Shown in pieces: positions 1-9,052 of a stretch of 64,000 bases of DNA. Under the pieces are notes generated by a model. It was not told the origin of the DNA, searched no databases, and was given only the letters and a program-made list of their open reading frames with translations. Where the stretch lies: contig JAHLLQ010000006.1 of NCBI GenBank assembly GCA_020444065.1, positions 124,001 to 188,000 of the forward strand. Reading direction: 5' to 3'. Position 1 is the first letter of the stretch; each line of letters begins with the position of its first letter. This stretch comes from a bacterium (GTDB lineage Bacteria; Sumerlaeota; Sumerlaeia; SLMS01; JAHLLQ01). A program made the translations under genes and the position numbers.

Positions 1-356
1 ATGGTCGGTTTGTCGGTAGAACTGAGGAAGAGGGAATCGCCTTCCTTGGTGAGTTGCAGCCGACCGTAGCGACCGACCTGCTCGCGGACTTCGATCATCA
101 CGTTTTCCGGCACCGGGTACTTTGCGTACTGGTACAGGGCCGTGCTGATTTCCTCCGCGGTCATCCCCGAAGCCGCTGCATTCCACAGGCTCAACGGGGT
201 AATCTGGTAGGTATGTATATGCTCCGGGGATTTGACGAGTTCCGCGAAACGCGCCAACTGATCCCGGCAGTCGGCATAGTGCGGGCTGTTGACTTCCAAC
301 AGAACCGACATGTCTGCCTGGGCAATCAGGGGATTATCCGGGTTGTATCCATTCAT
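1..356 (-). CDS. XPB/Rad25-type DNA repair helicase, N-terminal fragment
   Basis: Only the first ~118 codons lie in the window; the gene runs off the left edge, so the helicase motor domains are not visible. The visible part matches the N-terminal domain of bacterial XPB-like superfamily 2 helicases: an opening with N-P-L-I then L-L-E-V, followed by the conserved block with E-H-I-H-T-Y and I-T-P-L-S-L-W-N-A, then K-Y-P-V-P and G-R-Y-G-R-L. Bacterial XPB is a 3'-5' DNA helicase linked to DNA repair. The ATG at 354-356 was chosen because the family match begins within a few residues of it. No gene follows between it and position 570. Confidence 0.8.
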   Translation of the reverse strand, partial: MNGYNPDNPLIAQADMSVLLEVNSPHYADCRDQLARFAELVKSPEHIHTYQITPLSLWNAAASGMTAEEISTALYQYAKYPVPENVMIEVREQVGRYGRLQLTKEGDSLFLSSTDKPT

Positions 357-570
357 GGTTTCGAAAAGTCCACTCAGTAAGGCCGTATATCCTGCACAAC
401 TTCCCAAATACTTCGACGGAAGGTCGATTCCCTCCGACACCCGCAAAAAAGTTCACTCTCGCCGGGGAGGGTGAAACCCCACCTCCTGCGTATCGCTCCA
501 CTCGATAGCGGTGTCGAGCGAACCTGTCAATTCCGAAGGCGCCTCTGCCGCGAATGCGGTCTGCCTCGGA

Positions 571-1203
571 TCAGCCGGACGGCGTCGGCTTTGGCCGTGT
601 GCCCCGGCCGGAAGGAACGGGAACGGCCCCCCAGTACACGGGAGGCCCGTCGTCGCCTTCGGCTGCATCACCCGACTCGCCGGATTCGCCTGTCGCCCCA
701 TCGGAGGCCGCCGGTGCGGCTCCTGGAGGCGCGGGTCTCGGTGCTGCGGATGAGCCTTGTCTTCCATCCGGTCCCGCCCCGGCCTGGCCGTCGGGACGTT
801 GATCCGGAGGACGCCCGGCAGGATCAGGCGATGAATCTGGAGCACCAGGCCGGTCCGACCGGTCATTTCCTCGGGGACCGGGGCCGGAGGGGCGGGCCTG
901 GGCCAGTTGCGTTCCTGGATTCAGTGTGCGTGCATCCGAGGTCGTTTGCCCACGGGGATTGAAGCTCGTCTCAGAGCCTGGGGCGCTTGGATTGTAGTCG
1001 GTTTCATCCTCGGGATTGGAGATGGGCTGATCCGAGGGCGATTCGTCGTCTGCGGGTTCCGTATCGTCCGCGTGGACGATCGGAGATAGCGTCGTACTCG
1101 TATCGACTTCAACCGGTCGACTTTCGAGAAGCACGACAAGCAGGAGCCCGACGGCTGCCGCGACGAGGAGTATCTGGAGGGTAAGTTCCCTCTTCATAGT
1201 CAT
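571..1203 (-). CDS. Pro/Gly-rich anchored or exported protein, unknown function
   Basis: A 210-residue protein of unknown role. Residues ~5-26 form a hydrophobic segment after a short basic start (Met-Lys-Arg), which fits a signal anchor or signal peptide. The rest is low complexity: an acidic, Ser/Asp/Pro-rich stretch (~35-75), then a Pro/Gly/Arg-rich region to the end, with no recognisable domain. It probably extends into the periplasm. The start could also be the third codon. Another frame also stays open across the 3' half, a common effect of GC-rich low-complexity DNA; the hydrophobic N-terminus favours this frame. No operon partner is evident. Confidence 0.5.
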   Translation of the reverse strand: MTMKRELTLQILLVAAAVGLLLVVLLESRPVEVDTSTTLSPIVHADDTEPADDESPSDQPISNPEDETDYNPSAPGSETSFNPRGQTTSDARTLNPGTQLAQARPSGPGPRGNDRSDRPGAPDSSPDPAGRPPDQRPDGQAGAGPDGRQGSSAAPRPAPPGAAPAASDGATGESGESGDAAEGDDGPPVYWGAVPVPSGRGTRPKPTPSG

Positions 1204-1390
1204 CCAATCTCAAGATTACTGACACGGCCGCCCTTGGGAGGCGACCTCTCTTGCACCATAGCCGACTGTCCTCGGGCAGGCAAGCCCGACAATCGCCTGC
1301 AGACGCAAAGAATCCGAAGACTAGGCTCCCCCCATGGGAATGTCAAACGCGGATCGTGCGTTTGGACCGGTTGACTTTGAGAGAAATCGA

Positions 1391-2923
1391 CTAAAGGGGA
1401 CTGGTCGGCGGTGCTTCCATTAACAGACGTTTCCAGTCCGCCTCAAAAACCCAGGGCAGAAGGTCTGAGAGTGGCTGGAGTCGCTCAGCGGGAAATGCCT
1501 TTGGGACTGGTCGGATACTGGATGGGCGCAGGAACCGGCAGGCATAGTCCTTCACAATCTCACACAGCATTCCACGGACCAAAGCCAGAGCCTCAAAGAC
1601 ATCCTGGCCAGGTGGGTTTCGGCTGGCGCGCAGGATGTGCTCCAGGTCCCGAAGCGGGAATATCACGCCGGATCGATCGGCATACTGGATTCGTCGGCAA
1701 ACATTCGGGCAGGAGATAGCCCGCGCGTGAGTCCACTCCCCTGCCTGGCAGAGCAGGTGAACCTGGTAACTCTGGATCATCGCGGCGGTACGCTGGCAGC
1801 ATCGATCTGCCAGTTCGCGCAAGATTGGCCGTGATTCGTTGAGGATCTCGGTCAGGTCGTGCGCCATTCGAGCTCGGCCGATCCAATAGATCGTTCGCAC
1901 ATGCAATTGAACATGGTCGGGATCATCCGCGGTCTTCTCCAACAACTGGCGCAACTGGCGCATGGCTGCCGGCAAAAGCGCCGGGCGATCCCGCTCGAAG
2001 GCCTCACCCAAGACTCGATGCAGATGGTAGGCCTGCAGCGTGTGGGCATCGCTGGGACGGCCCGCGTCGTAGGCTTGGGAGACGAATGCCTCGATGTGTT
2101 CTTCAAACTCAGCAGTGTTGTCGGCCCCTTGCGCGATTGACCGCACGAGCAGTCGCGCAATTCGGAAGTAGGCCTGCGGATCGCTCGACTGCAGACCCTC
2201 GCGTTCGATCTGGTGGAATTGTTCCTCCAGGAAATCATGGATCTGGCAGAGGCCGCTGACGGCGTCAAATGCCTCTCCCCAAAGGGCAATCAGGCGCCAA
2301 CGTTGCCGCTCGTCTGCTTCAGGAAGTGCGAGGCGAACAAGCCGCTCGACATCATGTCCCGAGCCGTGGCGGATGAGGCTTTCGCCGCGCCATTCAGGTC
2401 CGTCGCTGTGGTAGGATTGCGATTCGGCGATTTCGTCCGTCAGCCAGCGGGCAAGCCGCTTGCCCTCTGTCGGAGTCGCTCCCAGCAAGGCCCAGCGCGA
2501 TGCGACCATCGTCTCGGTACCGGACAAGACATCGTGGCTGCGGCAGGGGTTTTCTCCGAGGTCTTCCTCATCGAATCCAGTTTGTGTCGGCTCCGTCATT
2601 CCGAGCGACAGCGTTCCGTCGGCCCGGCCGCGCTTTGCCAGGATCAGGCGCCCGTCTCCGGGAGTCAGACGATTGTACTCGGCAATGTTTCTTCGCAAGT
2701 CCGACAGCAATCGCCGGAAACGATCTTCGCGCTTGAAGATCTCATCGGAATCCGGGGATTTGCCCAGTTCCCAGATGGCTTCCTGAAGTTGGGGGACAGA
2801 AAAAGTCAATGTCTCGGAACCCATGAGTTCCGCGATCAATGCAGACTGGTTGCGCGCCCTGGGATGGACGTCGATCAACCATGACTGGAACTTTCCCCAC
2901 GCCTCGCGGCTGGAAACTGCCAC
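1391..2923 (-). CDS. Hypothetical protein, mostly helical, 510 aa
   Basis: A long reading frame with normal composition and no family I recognise. The first ~110 residues (Arg-rich, with a short basic helical stretch and a G-D-G-R-L-I-L-A-like turn) could be a winged-helix-like region, but this is a guess. Residues ~140-450 are a run of amphipathic helices rich in Leu, Arg and Ala, reminiscent of TPR/HEAT-like helical repeats as found in some large regulators. There is no signal peptide or membrane segment, so it is probably cytoplasmic. The start is a GTG preceded by a G-rich stretch; the next in-frame Met is around residue 34. It stands alone, with ppdK ending 225 bases upstream on the same strand behind a strong terminator. 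Confidence 0.6.
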   Translation of the reverse strand: MAVSSREAWGKFQSWLIDVHPRARNQSALIAELMGSETLTFSVPQLQEAIWELGKSPDSDEIFKREDRFRRLLSDLRRNIAEYNRLTPGDGRLILAKRGRADGTLSLGMTEPTQTGFDEEDLGENPCRSHDVLSGTETMVASRWALLGATPTEGKRLARWLTDEIAESQSYHSDGPEWRGESLIRHGSGHDVERLVRLALPEADERQRWRLIALWGEAFDAVSGLCQIHDFLEEQFHQIEREGLQSSDPQAYFRIARLLVRSIAQGADNTAEFEEHIEAFVSQAYDAGRPSDAHTLQAYHLHRVLGEAFERDRPALLPAAMRQLRQLLEKTADDPDHVQLHVRTIYWIGRARMAHDLTEILNESRPILRELADRCCQRTAAMIQSYQVHLLCQAGEWTHARAISCPNVCRRIQYADRSGVIFPLRDLEHILRASRNPPGQDVFEALALVRGMLCEIVKDYACRFLRPSSIRPVPKAFPAERLQPLSDLLPWVFEADWKRLLMEAPPTSPL

Positions 2924-3077
2924 CGGTAAAACCCCGCACTCAGTTTTTGATACGCAATGATAGTATGCGGCCAGTACCCACTCGACAAGGGGAAATGCAA
3001 ATTCTGGACATTCTGTGGTAATTCACACGACTTATTCATTATCAAGATTGCAAGACGCCGCGCGGCGATTCGATTGC

Positions 3078-3117
3078 CCAAAAAAGCCGCCCGCGAGGAG
3101 GAGTTCCTCGCGGGCGG
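3078..3117 (-). terminator. Rho-independent terminator of ppdK
   Basis: A perfect 13-bp inverted repeat (3087-3099 pairing with 3105-3117) with a 5-base loop. On the minus strand it is followed at once by six T residues (complement of the A-run at 3080-3085). It lies ~30 bases past the ppdK stop. Confidence 0.9.
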
Positions 3118-3148
3118 TGGTTGTCCGACGATTAGCCAGAGTCAGCGC

Positions 3149-6115
3149 TTAGCGCCTACGTCCCTTACGGGCCGCCTTCTTCGTGGCCGCCTTCTTTGTG
3201 GCTTTCCGGGCCGTCTTCTTGGCAGCCTTGGCCACCTTCTTCACGACCTTCTTGGCCGTCTTCTTCGCGGCCTTCTTGCCGGCTTTCTTAGCCGTCTTCT
3301 TCGCCGCTTTCTTCACGACCTTCTTGGCGGCTTTCTTTCCGGCGACCTTGCGGGCCTTCTTAGGAGCGGCAGCGCCGCCCTGGCCGGTCAGTTCGCCGTG
3401 CGAGAACTTGATTGCCGCCTGCGCAGCCGCCAGGCGTGCGATGGGCACGCGGAACGGCGAGCAACTGACGTAATCAAGGCCTACGCGGTGGAAGAACTCG
3501 ACGGAGGCGGGATCGCCACCGTGCTCGCCGCAGACACCAACCTTCAGGTTTCGGCGGGTTGCGCGGCCGTTCTGAGTTCCCATCTGCACCAACTGGCCAA
3601 CGCCCTGCTGGTCGATCGACTGGAACGGGTCCTGAGGCAGCATCTTCTTGTCGAGATACTCGGGCAGGAACGTGCCGATGTCGTCGCGAGAGAAGCCGAA
3701 CGTCGTCTGGGTCAGGTCGTTGGTGCCGAAGGAGAAGAACTCGGCGCCGGAGGCGATCTGTCCGGCGGTCAGAGCAGCGCGCGGCAGCTCGATCATCGTG
3801 CCGACCATGTAGTCGAACTTGATCTTCTTCTTAGCCATCACGTCCGCGGCAGCGGCGTGAACGATCGCGGCCTGGTCCTCGAACTCGGCCAAGGTGCCGA
3901 CGAGCGGGATCATGACTTCCGGCAGCACCTGAACGCGTTTCTTCTTCAACTGAGCGACAGCCTCGAAGATCGCGCGGCTCTGCATCTCGGTGATCTCCGG
4001 ATAGGTGACGCCGAGGCGGCAGCCGCGATGTCCCAGCATCGGGTTGAGCTCGTGAAGCTGCTCGATGCGGGTCTTCAGATCCTTCGCGGTAATCTTCATC
4101 TCGTGGGCCAGCTCTTCAATCTGTCCGGGCTCGCTCGGGGCGAACTCGTGCAGCGGCGGATCCAGCAGACGGATGGTAACAGGCAGTCCCTTCATGGACT
4201 TGAAGAGGCCGGCGAAGTCGCTGCGCTGATAGGGCAGCAGCTTCATAATGGCCTTGCGGCGCTGGTCGGCATCCTTGGAGACGATCAGCTCGCGGATGGC
4301 CTTGATGCGGTCCGCTTCGAAGAACATGTGCTCGGTGCGCGTGAGGCCGATGCCCTGGGCGCCGAAGTTGCGCGCCATGGTCGCATCGCGGCCGGTATCG
4401 GCGTTGGTGCGGACCTTGAGAACGCGGCGGGCGTCCGCCAGCTTCATCAGTTCACGATAGTGCTTGTTCTTGTCGGGATCGGCGGGGAGGAGCGGAAGCT
4501 GGCCGGCGTACAGCTTGCCGGTCGTACCGTTCAACGTCACCCACTCGCCTTCTTTGTACTTCTTGCCACCGACGCTCATCACGCGGGTGCTGTAGTCGAT
4601 GGAGATCTCGCCGCAGCCAACGATGCAGCACTTGCCCCAGCCGCGGGCAACGAGAGCAGCGTGGCTGGTCATGCCGCCGCGAGCGGTCAGAATGCCTGCC
4701 GCTGCGTGCATGCCGGCGACGTCTTCCGGGCTCGTTTCGACGCGGGCCAGGATGGCCTTCGTGCCCTTCTGGGCCATCTGCTCGGCGCGATCCGGGGAGA
4801 AGACCAACTGGCCGGTGGCTCCACCGGGACCGGCGGGAAGACCACTGGTGATTGGGGTTTCTTTCTTCTCGGCCTTCGGATCGATGGACGGGTGCAGCAG
4901 TTCGTCGAGCTGCGAGGGCTTGACGCGCATCAGGGCCTCGTCGGCCTTGATCATCTTCTCATTGAACATCTCAACGGCCATGCGAACGGCGGCGGTGCCG
5001 TTGCGCTTGCCGACGCGGCACTGCAGCATCCAGAGCTTGCGATCTTCGATCGTGAACTCGATGTCCTGCATGTCGCGATAGTGCTTCTCCAACTTATTGC
5101 GGATGGCCACCAGTTCCTTGAAGGCCTTCGGCATGGCCTGCTGAAGGCTCTTCACGCCGCTCTTCTTCTGGTCCGGGGTCTTGTCGCGGTTGGAAAGCGG
5201 GCTCGGCGTACGAATACCTGCCACAACGTCTTCGCCCTGCGCATTGACCAGCCACTCGCCGTAGAACTTGTTCTCGCCAGTGGACGGGTCGCGGGTGAAA
5301 GCAACGCCGGTTGCCGACGTGTCGCCCATGTTACCGAACACCATGGTCTGTACGTTGACGGCGGTGCCCCACTCGTCGGGGATTCGCTCGAGGCGACGAT
5401 AGTCCTTGGCGCGCTTGCCCATCCAGGAAGCGAACACGGCGTTGATGCCGCCGTAAAGCTGCTCCATCGGATCGTCCGGGAAGTCGGCTTTTAGGATCTG
5501 CTTCACCTTCTTCTTGTACTTCTCGCAAAGCTCCTGCAGATCTTCGGTTGTCAGGCCAGTGTCCAGTTCGCAGCCGCGCTTTGCCTTGGCTTCATCGAGG
5601 AGTTCCTCGAGCTGAATGCGAATGCCACAGTCTTCCTTCACTTCGACGCCGGCGGACTTTTCCATGACGACGTCGCTGTACATCGTGATCAGACGACGGT
5701 AAGCGTCATAGACAAACCGGGGGTTGCCGGTCTTCTTGATCATGCCCGGGATGGTCTTGCTGGTCAGGCCGATGTTGAGGACGGTTTCCATCATGCCGGG
5801 CATCGACTGGCGAGCGCCGGAGCGAACCGAGAGGAGCAGCGGGTCTTTCGGGTCGCCGAACTTGCGGCCCATTTCGCGCTCAACCTTCTTCAGGGCTGCG
5901 CGGACCTGGCGATCAAGCCCCTGCGGCCATGCACGATTGTGCTTGTAGAAATAGACGCAGACTTCAGTGGGAATCGTGAAGCCGGCGGGGACGGGGATGC
6001 CGATCTTGCACATTTCGGCGAGATTCGCGCCCTTGCCGCCCAGCAATTCTTTCATGCTGCCATCGCCGTCAGCGCTACCTCCCCCGAAAGAATACACCAT
6101 CTTCTTTGGACTCAT
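3149..6115 (-). CDS. ppdK: Pyruvate, phosphate dikinase with Lys/Ala-rich C-terminal tail
   Basis: Interconverts pyruvate, ATP and phosphate with phosphoenolpyruvate, AMP and diphosphate in the cytoplasm. Domains in order: N-terminal ATP-grasp (G-G-K-G-A-N-L near 26-32, S-V-R-S-G-A near 96-101), the swivelling phosphohistidine domain with the catalytic His at ~485 in the T-S-H-A-A context, and the TIM-barrel PEP-binding domain with the conserved C-G-E-H-G-G-D-P loop (Cys ~862). The enzyme core ends near residue 907. It continues with ~72 residues (917-988) made almost entirely of Lys, Ala, Val, Thr and Arg, like the tails of bacterial histone H1-like proteins; PPDKs are usually ~870-900 residues without this. 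The ATG is preceded by AGGAGG at good spacing. Monocistronic, with a strong terminator. Confidence 0.95.
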   Translation of the reverse strand: MSPKKMVYSFGGGSADGDGSMKELLGGKGANLAEMCKIGIPVPAGFTIPTEVCVYFYKHNRAWPQGLDRQVRAALKKVEREMGRKFGDPKDPLLLSVRSGARQSMPGMMETVLNIGLTSKTIPGMIKKTGNPRFVYDAYRRLITMYSDVVMEKSAGVEVKEDCGIRIQLEELLDEAKAKRGCELDTGLTTEDLQELCEKYKKKVKQILKADFPDDPMEQLYGGINAVFASWMGKRAKDYRRLERIPDEWGTAVNVQTMVFGNMGDTSATGVAFTRDPSTGENKFYGEWLVNAQGEDVVAGIRTPSPLSNRDKTPDQKKSGVKSLQQAMPKAFKELVAIRNKLEKHYRDMQDIEFTIEDRKLWMLQCRVGKRNGTAAVRMAVEMFNEKMIKADEALMRVKPSQLDELLHPSIDPKAEKKETPITSGLPAGPGGATGQLVFSPDRAEQMAQKGTKAILARVETSPEDVAGMHAAAGILTARGGMTSHAALVARGWGKCCIVGCGEISIDYSTRVMSVGGKKYKEGEWVTLNGTTGKLYAGQLPLLPADPDKNKHYRELMKLADARRVLKVRTNADTGRDATMARNFGAQGIGLTRTEHMFFEADRIKAIRELIVSKDADQRRKAIMKLLPYQRSDFAGLFKSMKGLPVTIRLLDPPLHEFAPSEPGQIEELAHEMKITAKDLKTRIEQLHELNPMLGHRGCRLGVTYPEITEMQSRAIFEAVAQLKKKRVQVLPEVMIPLVGTLAEFEDQAAIVHAAAADVMAKKKIKFDYMVGTMIELPRAALTAGQIASGAEFFSFGTNDLTQTTFGFSRDDIGTFLPEYLDKKMLPQDPFQSIDQQGVGQLVQMGTQNGRATRRNLKVGVCGEHGGDPASVEFFHRVGLDYVSCSPFRVPIARLAAAQAAIKFSHGELTGQGGAAAPKKARKVAGKKAAKKVVKKAAKKTAKKAGKKAAKKTAKKVVKKVAKAAKKTARKATKKAATKKAARKGRRR

Positions 6116-6480
6116 CGAGTGCCTCCTGTGACTACGGTGAAATTAGTTAAGGGCATTCCGCCCGTGACTTCGCCGTTCTGTTTGTGGGTTGAAATCTTAT
6201 GCATTGGTAGACAAAAAAAAGGTGGCTCCAAACAATCGGTGCAACTCCCCTCGTGGCGGCCCGTGTTGTCAACCATATACAGTGTGAATGGCAGTGTTGG
6301 GGAAATCTTTCAGTCTTGGAATCGCTCAGGTTGCCTCTTTGTCCCTCGTGCAAACCGCGAAAAAAGTTTGTCGTCATTGCCCCCGATGGTGCAAGGATTC
6401 GTCTGGAGCGAGCGGCTCGCGGCTTGACGCGGCGCCGGGGCCCACCGAACCATTCGCACCGCCAATTCAAGGAGTTCACC
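6116..6480. other. Divergent intergenic region, ppdK / heptose fusion gene
   Basis: 365 bases between the divergent starts of ppdK (minus) and the GmhB/RfaE2 fusion (plus). Both promoters should be here, but I could not assign convincing -35/-10 pairs. The plus-strand gene has AAGGAG 7 bases before its GTG at 6481. An in-frame ATG at 6253 would add 76 residues with no family resemblance and was not used. Confidence 0.6.
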
Positions 6481-7578
6481 GTGACCACAGAGAATAAGTA
6501 CCGCGCCCTTGCACTGATCGATCGCGATGGTTGCCTGATCGAGGAGAAGAACTACCTCGCCGACCCGGAGCAGGTTGTCCTGCTGCCGCGTGCCGCGCGT
6601 GCCATCGAGCTGCTGCAGGAGCAAGGCGTGGCCTGCGTGCTGTGCTCGAACCAGTCCGGCGTCGGCCGCGGTTACTTCGATGAGGACACGATGCGTGCGG
6701 TTCACGACCGCGTGGTCAAAGAGCTTGAGGCCCAGGGCGTTTCGCTCGACGGCGCTTTTTACTGCCCGGCCCATCCAGAGGCGAAGCACGAACAATACCT
6801 GACGGGTCTGGAACGCCGCAAGCCACAGCCAAGCATGGCGATCGAAGCCCGACGCGAGCTGGGTCTCAACGATGTTCCGGTCTTTTCGATCGGCGACAAG
6901 GTGTCCGATATCGAGTTCGGACGCGCGGCGGGGGGCACGGGAATCCTGGTGCGAACGGGGTATGGTGAGAAGAGCGAGGAGGAACTCCGCCAGCGCCAGG
7001 ATGACATACTCGTTGCGCCGGATGTGTACGATGCGGCGCGGATTCTGCTCGCCGAGCTCCTGAAGCGCGAAGCGAACGATGAGACGCTCTCGCGCAAGCT
7101 CCGGTCCCTCGGCCAGTTGCGTGATATGGCCGCCGAAGCACAGGTCGCCGGCAAGAAAGTTGTCCTTGCAAACGGCTGTTTCGACCTTCTGCACGGCGGG
7201 CATGTCAGCTTCATCGAGAACTCCAAAGCTGCGGGCGATATCCTGGTACTGGCCGTGAATTCGAATACAAGCATCAATCGCTTGAAGGGCGCAGGACGAC
7301 CGATTCTGCCGGAACACCTTCGCCTCCAGGTCCTTTCAGGGCTCGAGTCGGTCGATTACCTGACGATCTTCTATACGAATTCGGCGGACGAGGTTCTGGA
7401 GGATCTGCGGCCCGATGTGCATTCGAAGGGCACTGATTATCGTCACGATAACGTCCCCGAGTTGAAGACGTCTCGACGGCTGGGAATCCAGACCGTAATT
7501 GCCGGAGCGCCAAAGGAAAACAGCACCCGCGACATTATCGAGGTCGTCGTTGAGCGAGCGCACGCGGGTACTCTCTGA
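6481..7578 (+). CDS. Fused heptose-bisphosphate phosphatase (GmhB-like) and heptose-1-phosphate nucleotidyltransferase (RfaE2-like)
   Basis: A 365-residue two-domain enzyme for ADP-heptose synthesis, the precursor of inner-core LPS. Residues ~8-190 are a HAD-IIIA phosphatase of the GmhB type: the D-x-D nucleophile pair at D14/D16, S-N-Q-S-G near 60, and a G-D-K-x-S-D-I motif. Residues ~225-365 are a cytidylyltransferase-fold domain like the C-terminal half of HldE/RfaE: N-G-C-F-D-L-L-H-G-G-H with the H-x-G-H nucleotide-binding motif, then a late S-T-R-D-I-I segment. These steps are usually separate proteins, or the nucleotidyltransferase is fused to the heptose kinase. The GmhB zinc knuckle is half lost: C-P-A-H-P is present but the following C-x-C pair is not. 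GTG start set by a strong ribosome site; pyk follows 10 bases later. Confidence 0.88.
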   Translation: MTTENKYRALALIDRDGCLIEEKNYLADPEQVVLLPRAARAIELLQEQGVACVLCSNQSGVGRGYFDEDTMRAVHDRVVKELEAQGVSLDGAFYCPAHPEAKHEQYLTGLERRKPQPSMAIEARRELGLNDVPVFSIGDKVSDIEFGRAAGGTGILVRTGYGEKSEEELRQRQDDILVAPDVYDAARILLAELLKREANDETLSRKLRSLGQLRDMAAEAQVAGKKVVLANGCFDLLHGGHVSFIENSKAAGDILVLAVNSNTSINRLKGAGRPILPEHLRLQVLSGLESVDYLTIFYTNSADEVLEDLRPDVHSKGTDYRHDNVPELKTSRRLGIQTVIAGAPKENSTRDIIEVVVERAHAGTL

Positions 7579-7588
7579 AGGAGCGGCC

Positions 7589-9052
7589 ATGCCCAAAACT
7601 CCCCCGATGCAAAAGTCCCGGACGAAGGTCGTCGTCACCGTCGGTCCCGCGTGCGCGAAGTTCTCCCAACTACGCGCGCTGGCCGACGCAGGCGCGAGCG
7701 TCTATCGCCTGAACTTCTCCCACGGCGATTACGAATCTCACTCGGCGGCGATTGCGAATATCCGGAAGGTTTCGGAGAGGATTGGGCGCCCGCTGGCCAT
7801 TCTGGCAGACCTCAGCGGGCCAAAATTGCGCATCGGAGAAGTCCCAGGCGGCGAGGTCCCGCTCACTCCTGGCGACGTGATTACGCTGACTTCGAGCACC
7901 CCCGGCAGCCGCAATCGGACCTACCGGGTGAACATCAAGGACTTTGAGAAGTACGTCCAGGCGGGCCAGACGGTCCTGCTGGACGATGGCATGGTGAAAC
8001 TGAAAATCCTCGAAACAGGCGACGAGGACGTCACATGCGAGGTACAAAACAAGTGCGTTCTCCGCTCGCGCAAGGGCATCAATCTGCCGCACACAAGTCT
8101 GCCAATACCGGCGCTGACACCGAAGGATCGCCGCGATCTGGAGTTTGCGCTGAAGGAAGGCGTTGACCTGGTTGCGCTGAGTTTCGTCCGCAGCCCCAAG
8201 GACATTGAGTTGGCCAAGCGCGCCATGCGACGGATCGGCCGCGAGGTCCCCTTGATCGCAAAGATCGAAAAAGGCGAGGCCCTGGCGGCTCTGGACGAGA
8301 TTCTGGAACTCGCCGACGGCGCCATGGTCGCCCGCGGCGATCTCGGCGTCGAAATCCCCATTCACGAGGTTCCTTCTGCCCAGGTGCGCATCATTCGCCA
8401 ATGCAATTACCTCTGCAAACCGGTCATTACGGCGACGCAGATGCTGAACAGCATGGTGACCAATCCGGTCCCGACACGTGCCGAGGTAACCGACATTTAC
8501 AACGCGATTCTGGACGGCACAGACGCTGTCATGCTCTCAAACGAAACGGCGATGGGAGACTATCCGATCGATGCAGTCCGCGTGATGCACAATGTCTCCA
8601 AGGAGGCCGAACGCGATCTGGAGTGCTGCCGCGAGATGCTGTGGAAGACGGCGCCGGGTGAGACTCCACTTGTCGCCGAGGCGGTGAGCGAAGCAGCCGT
8701 CGATATGGCGCATGCCCTGGAGCTGGATGCGATCATCTGCCCGACCCAGTCCGGGGCGACGGCCATGCGCGTCGCGCGATTCCGTCCGAAGTGCCGCATC
8801 CTGGCGTTCAGCACCGAGCCCTCGACGGTCGGGCGCCTTTGCCTGAGTTGGGGCGTGCAGACGCGTGAAATGCGTCAGTTGTGGGGGACGGAAGAGGAAT
8901 CGAGCGAGACGGACGCGATTATTACGGCCGCCCTCCGGACGGCGCGTGACTACAAGTTGCTCAAAAAGGGCATGCGGGTCGTCGTACTGGCGGGGATGCC
9001 CCTCCGCACGCCTGGAAAGACCAACTTCCTGCGAGTTCTCGAGATCGAATGA
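7589..9052 (+). CDS. pyk: Pyruvate kinase
   Basis: Transfers phosphate from phosphoenolpyruvate to ADP, the last step of glycolysis. The 487-residue length is normal. Visible motifs: T-V-G-P-A near the start, R-L-N-F-S-H-G (substrate Arg and K+ site), the I-A-K-I-E-K-G active-site segment with the catalytic Lys and metal-binding Glu, G-A-M-V-A-R-G-D-L-G-V-E, and the T-A-T-Q-M-L-N-S-M stretch. A C-terminal alpha/beta regulatory domain is present. The ATG at 7589 is preceded by GAAGGAG. It follows the heptose fusion gene by 10 bases and overlaps the next gene by 4, so the three are probably co-transcribed. With PPDK nearby the cell could run this step in both directions. Confidence 0.96.
   Translation: MPKTPPMQKSRTKVVVTVGPACAKFSQLRALADAGASVYRLNFSHGDYESHSAAIANIRKVSERIGRPLAILADLSGPKLRIGEVPGGEVPLTPGDVITLTSSTPGSRNRTYRVNIKDFEKYVQAGQTVLLDDGMVKLKILETGDEDVTCEVQNKCVLRSRKGINLPHTSLPIPALTPKDRRDLEFALKEGVDLVALSFVRSPKDIELAKRAMRRIGREVPLIAKIEKGEALAALDEILELADGAMVARGDLGVEIPIHEVPSAQVRIIRQCNYLCKPVITATQMLNSMVTNPVPTRAEVTDIYNAILDGTDAVMLSNETAMGDYPIDAVRVMHNVSKEAERDLECCREMLWKTAPGETPLVAEAVSEAAVDMAHALELDAIICPTQSGATAMRVARFRPKCRILAFSTEPSTVGRLCLSWGVQTREMRQLWGTEEESSETDAIITAALRTARDYKLLKKGMRVVVLAGMPLRTPGKTNFLRVLEIE

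Noticed and set aside
453-866. Alternative minus-strand frame overlapping the Pro-rich protein
   Set aside because: It has no signal peptide or domain and looks like the usual shadow in GC-rich low-complexity DNA.
2957-5494. Long plus-strand open frame opposite ppdK (about 845 codons)
   Set aside because: It mirrors the codon pattern of the real PPDK gene on the other strand, shows only repetitive Leu/Arg/Gly/Ala with no motif, and would overlap the terminator.
6253-6480. Upstream in-frame start that would lengthen the heptose fusion by 76 residues
   Set aside because: The extra residues have no family match and the GTG at 6481 has a strong ribosome site at ideal spacing.
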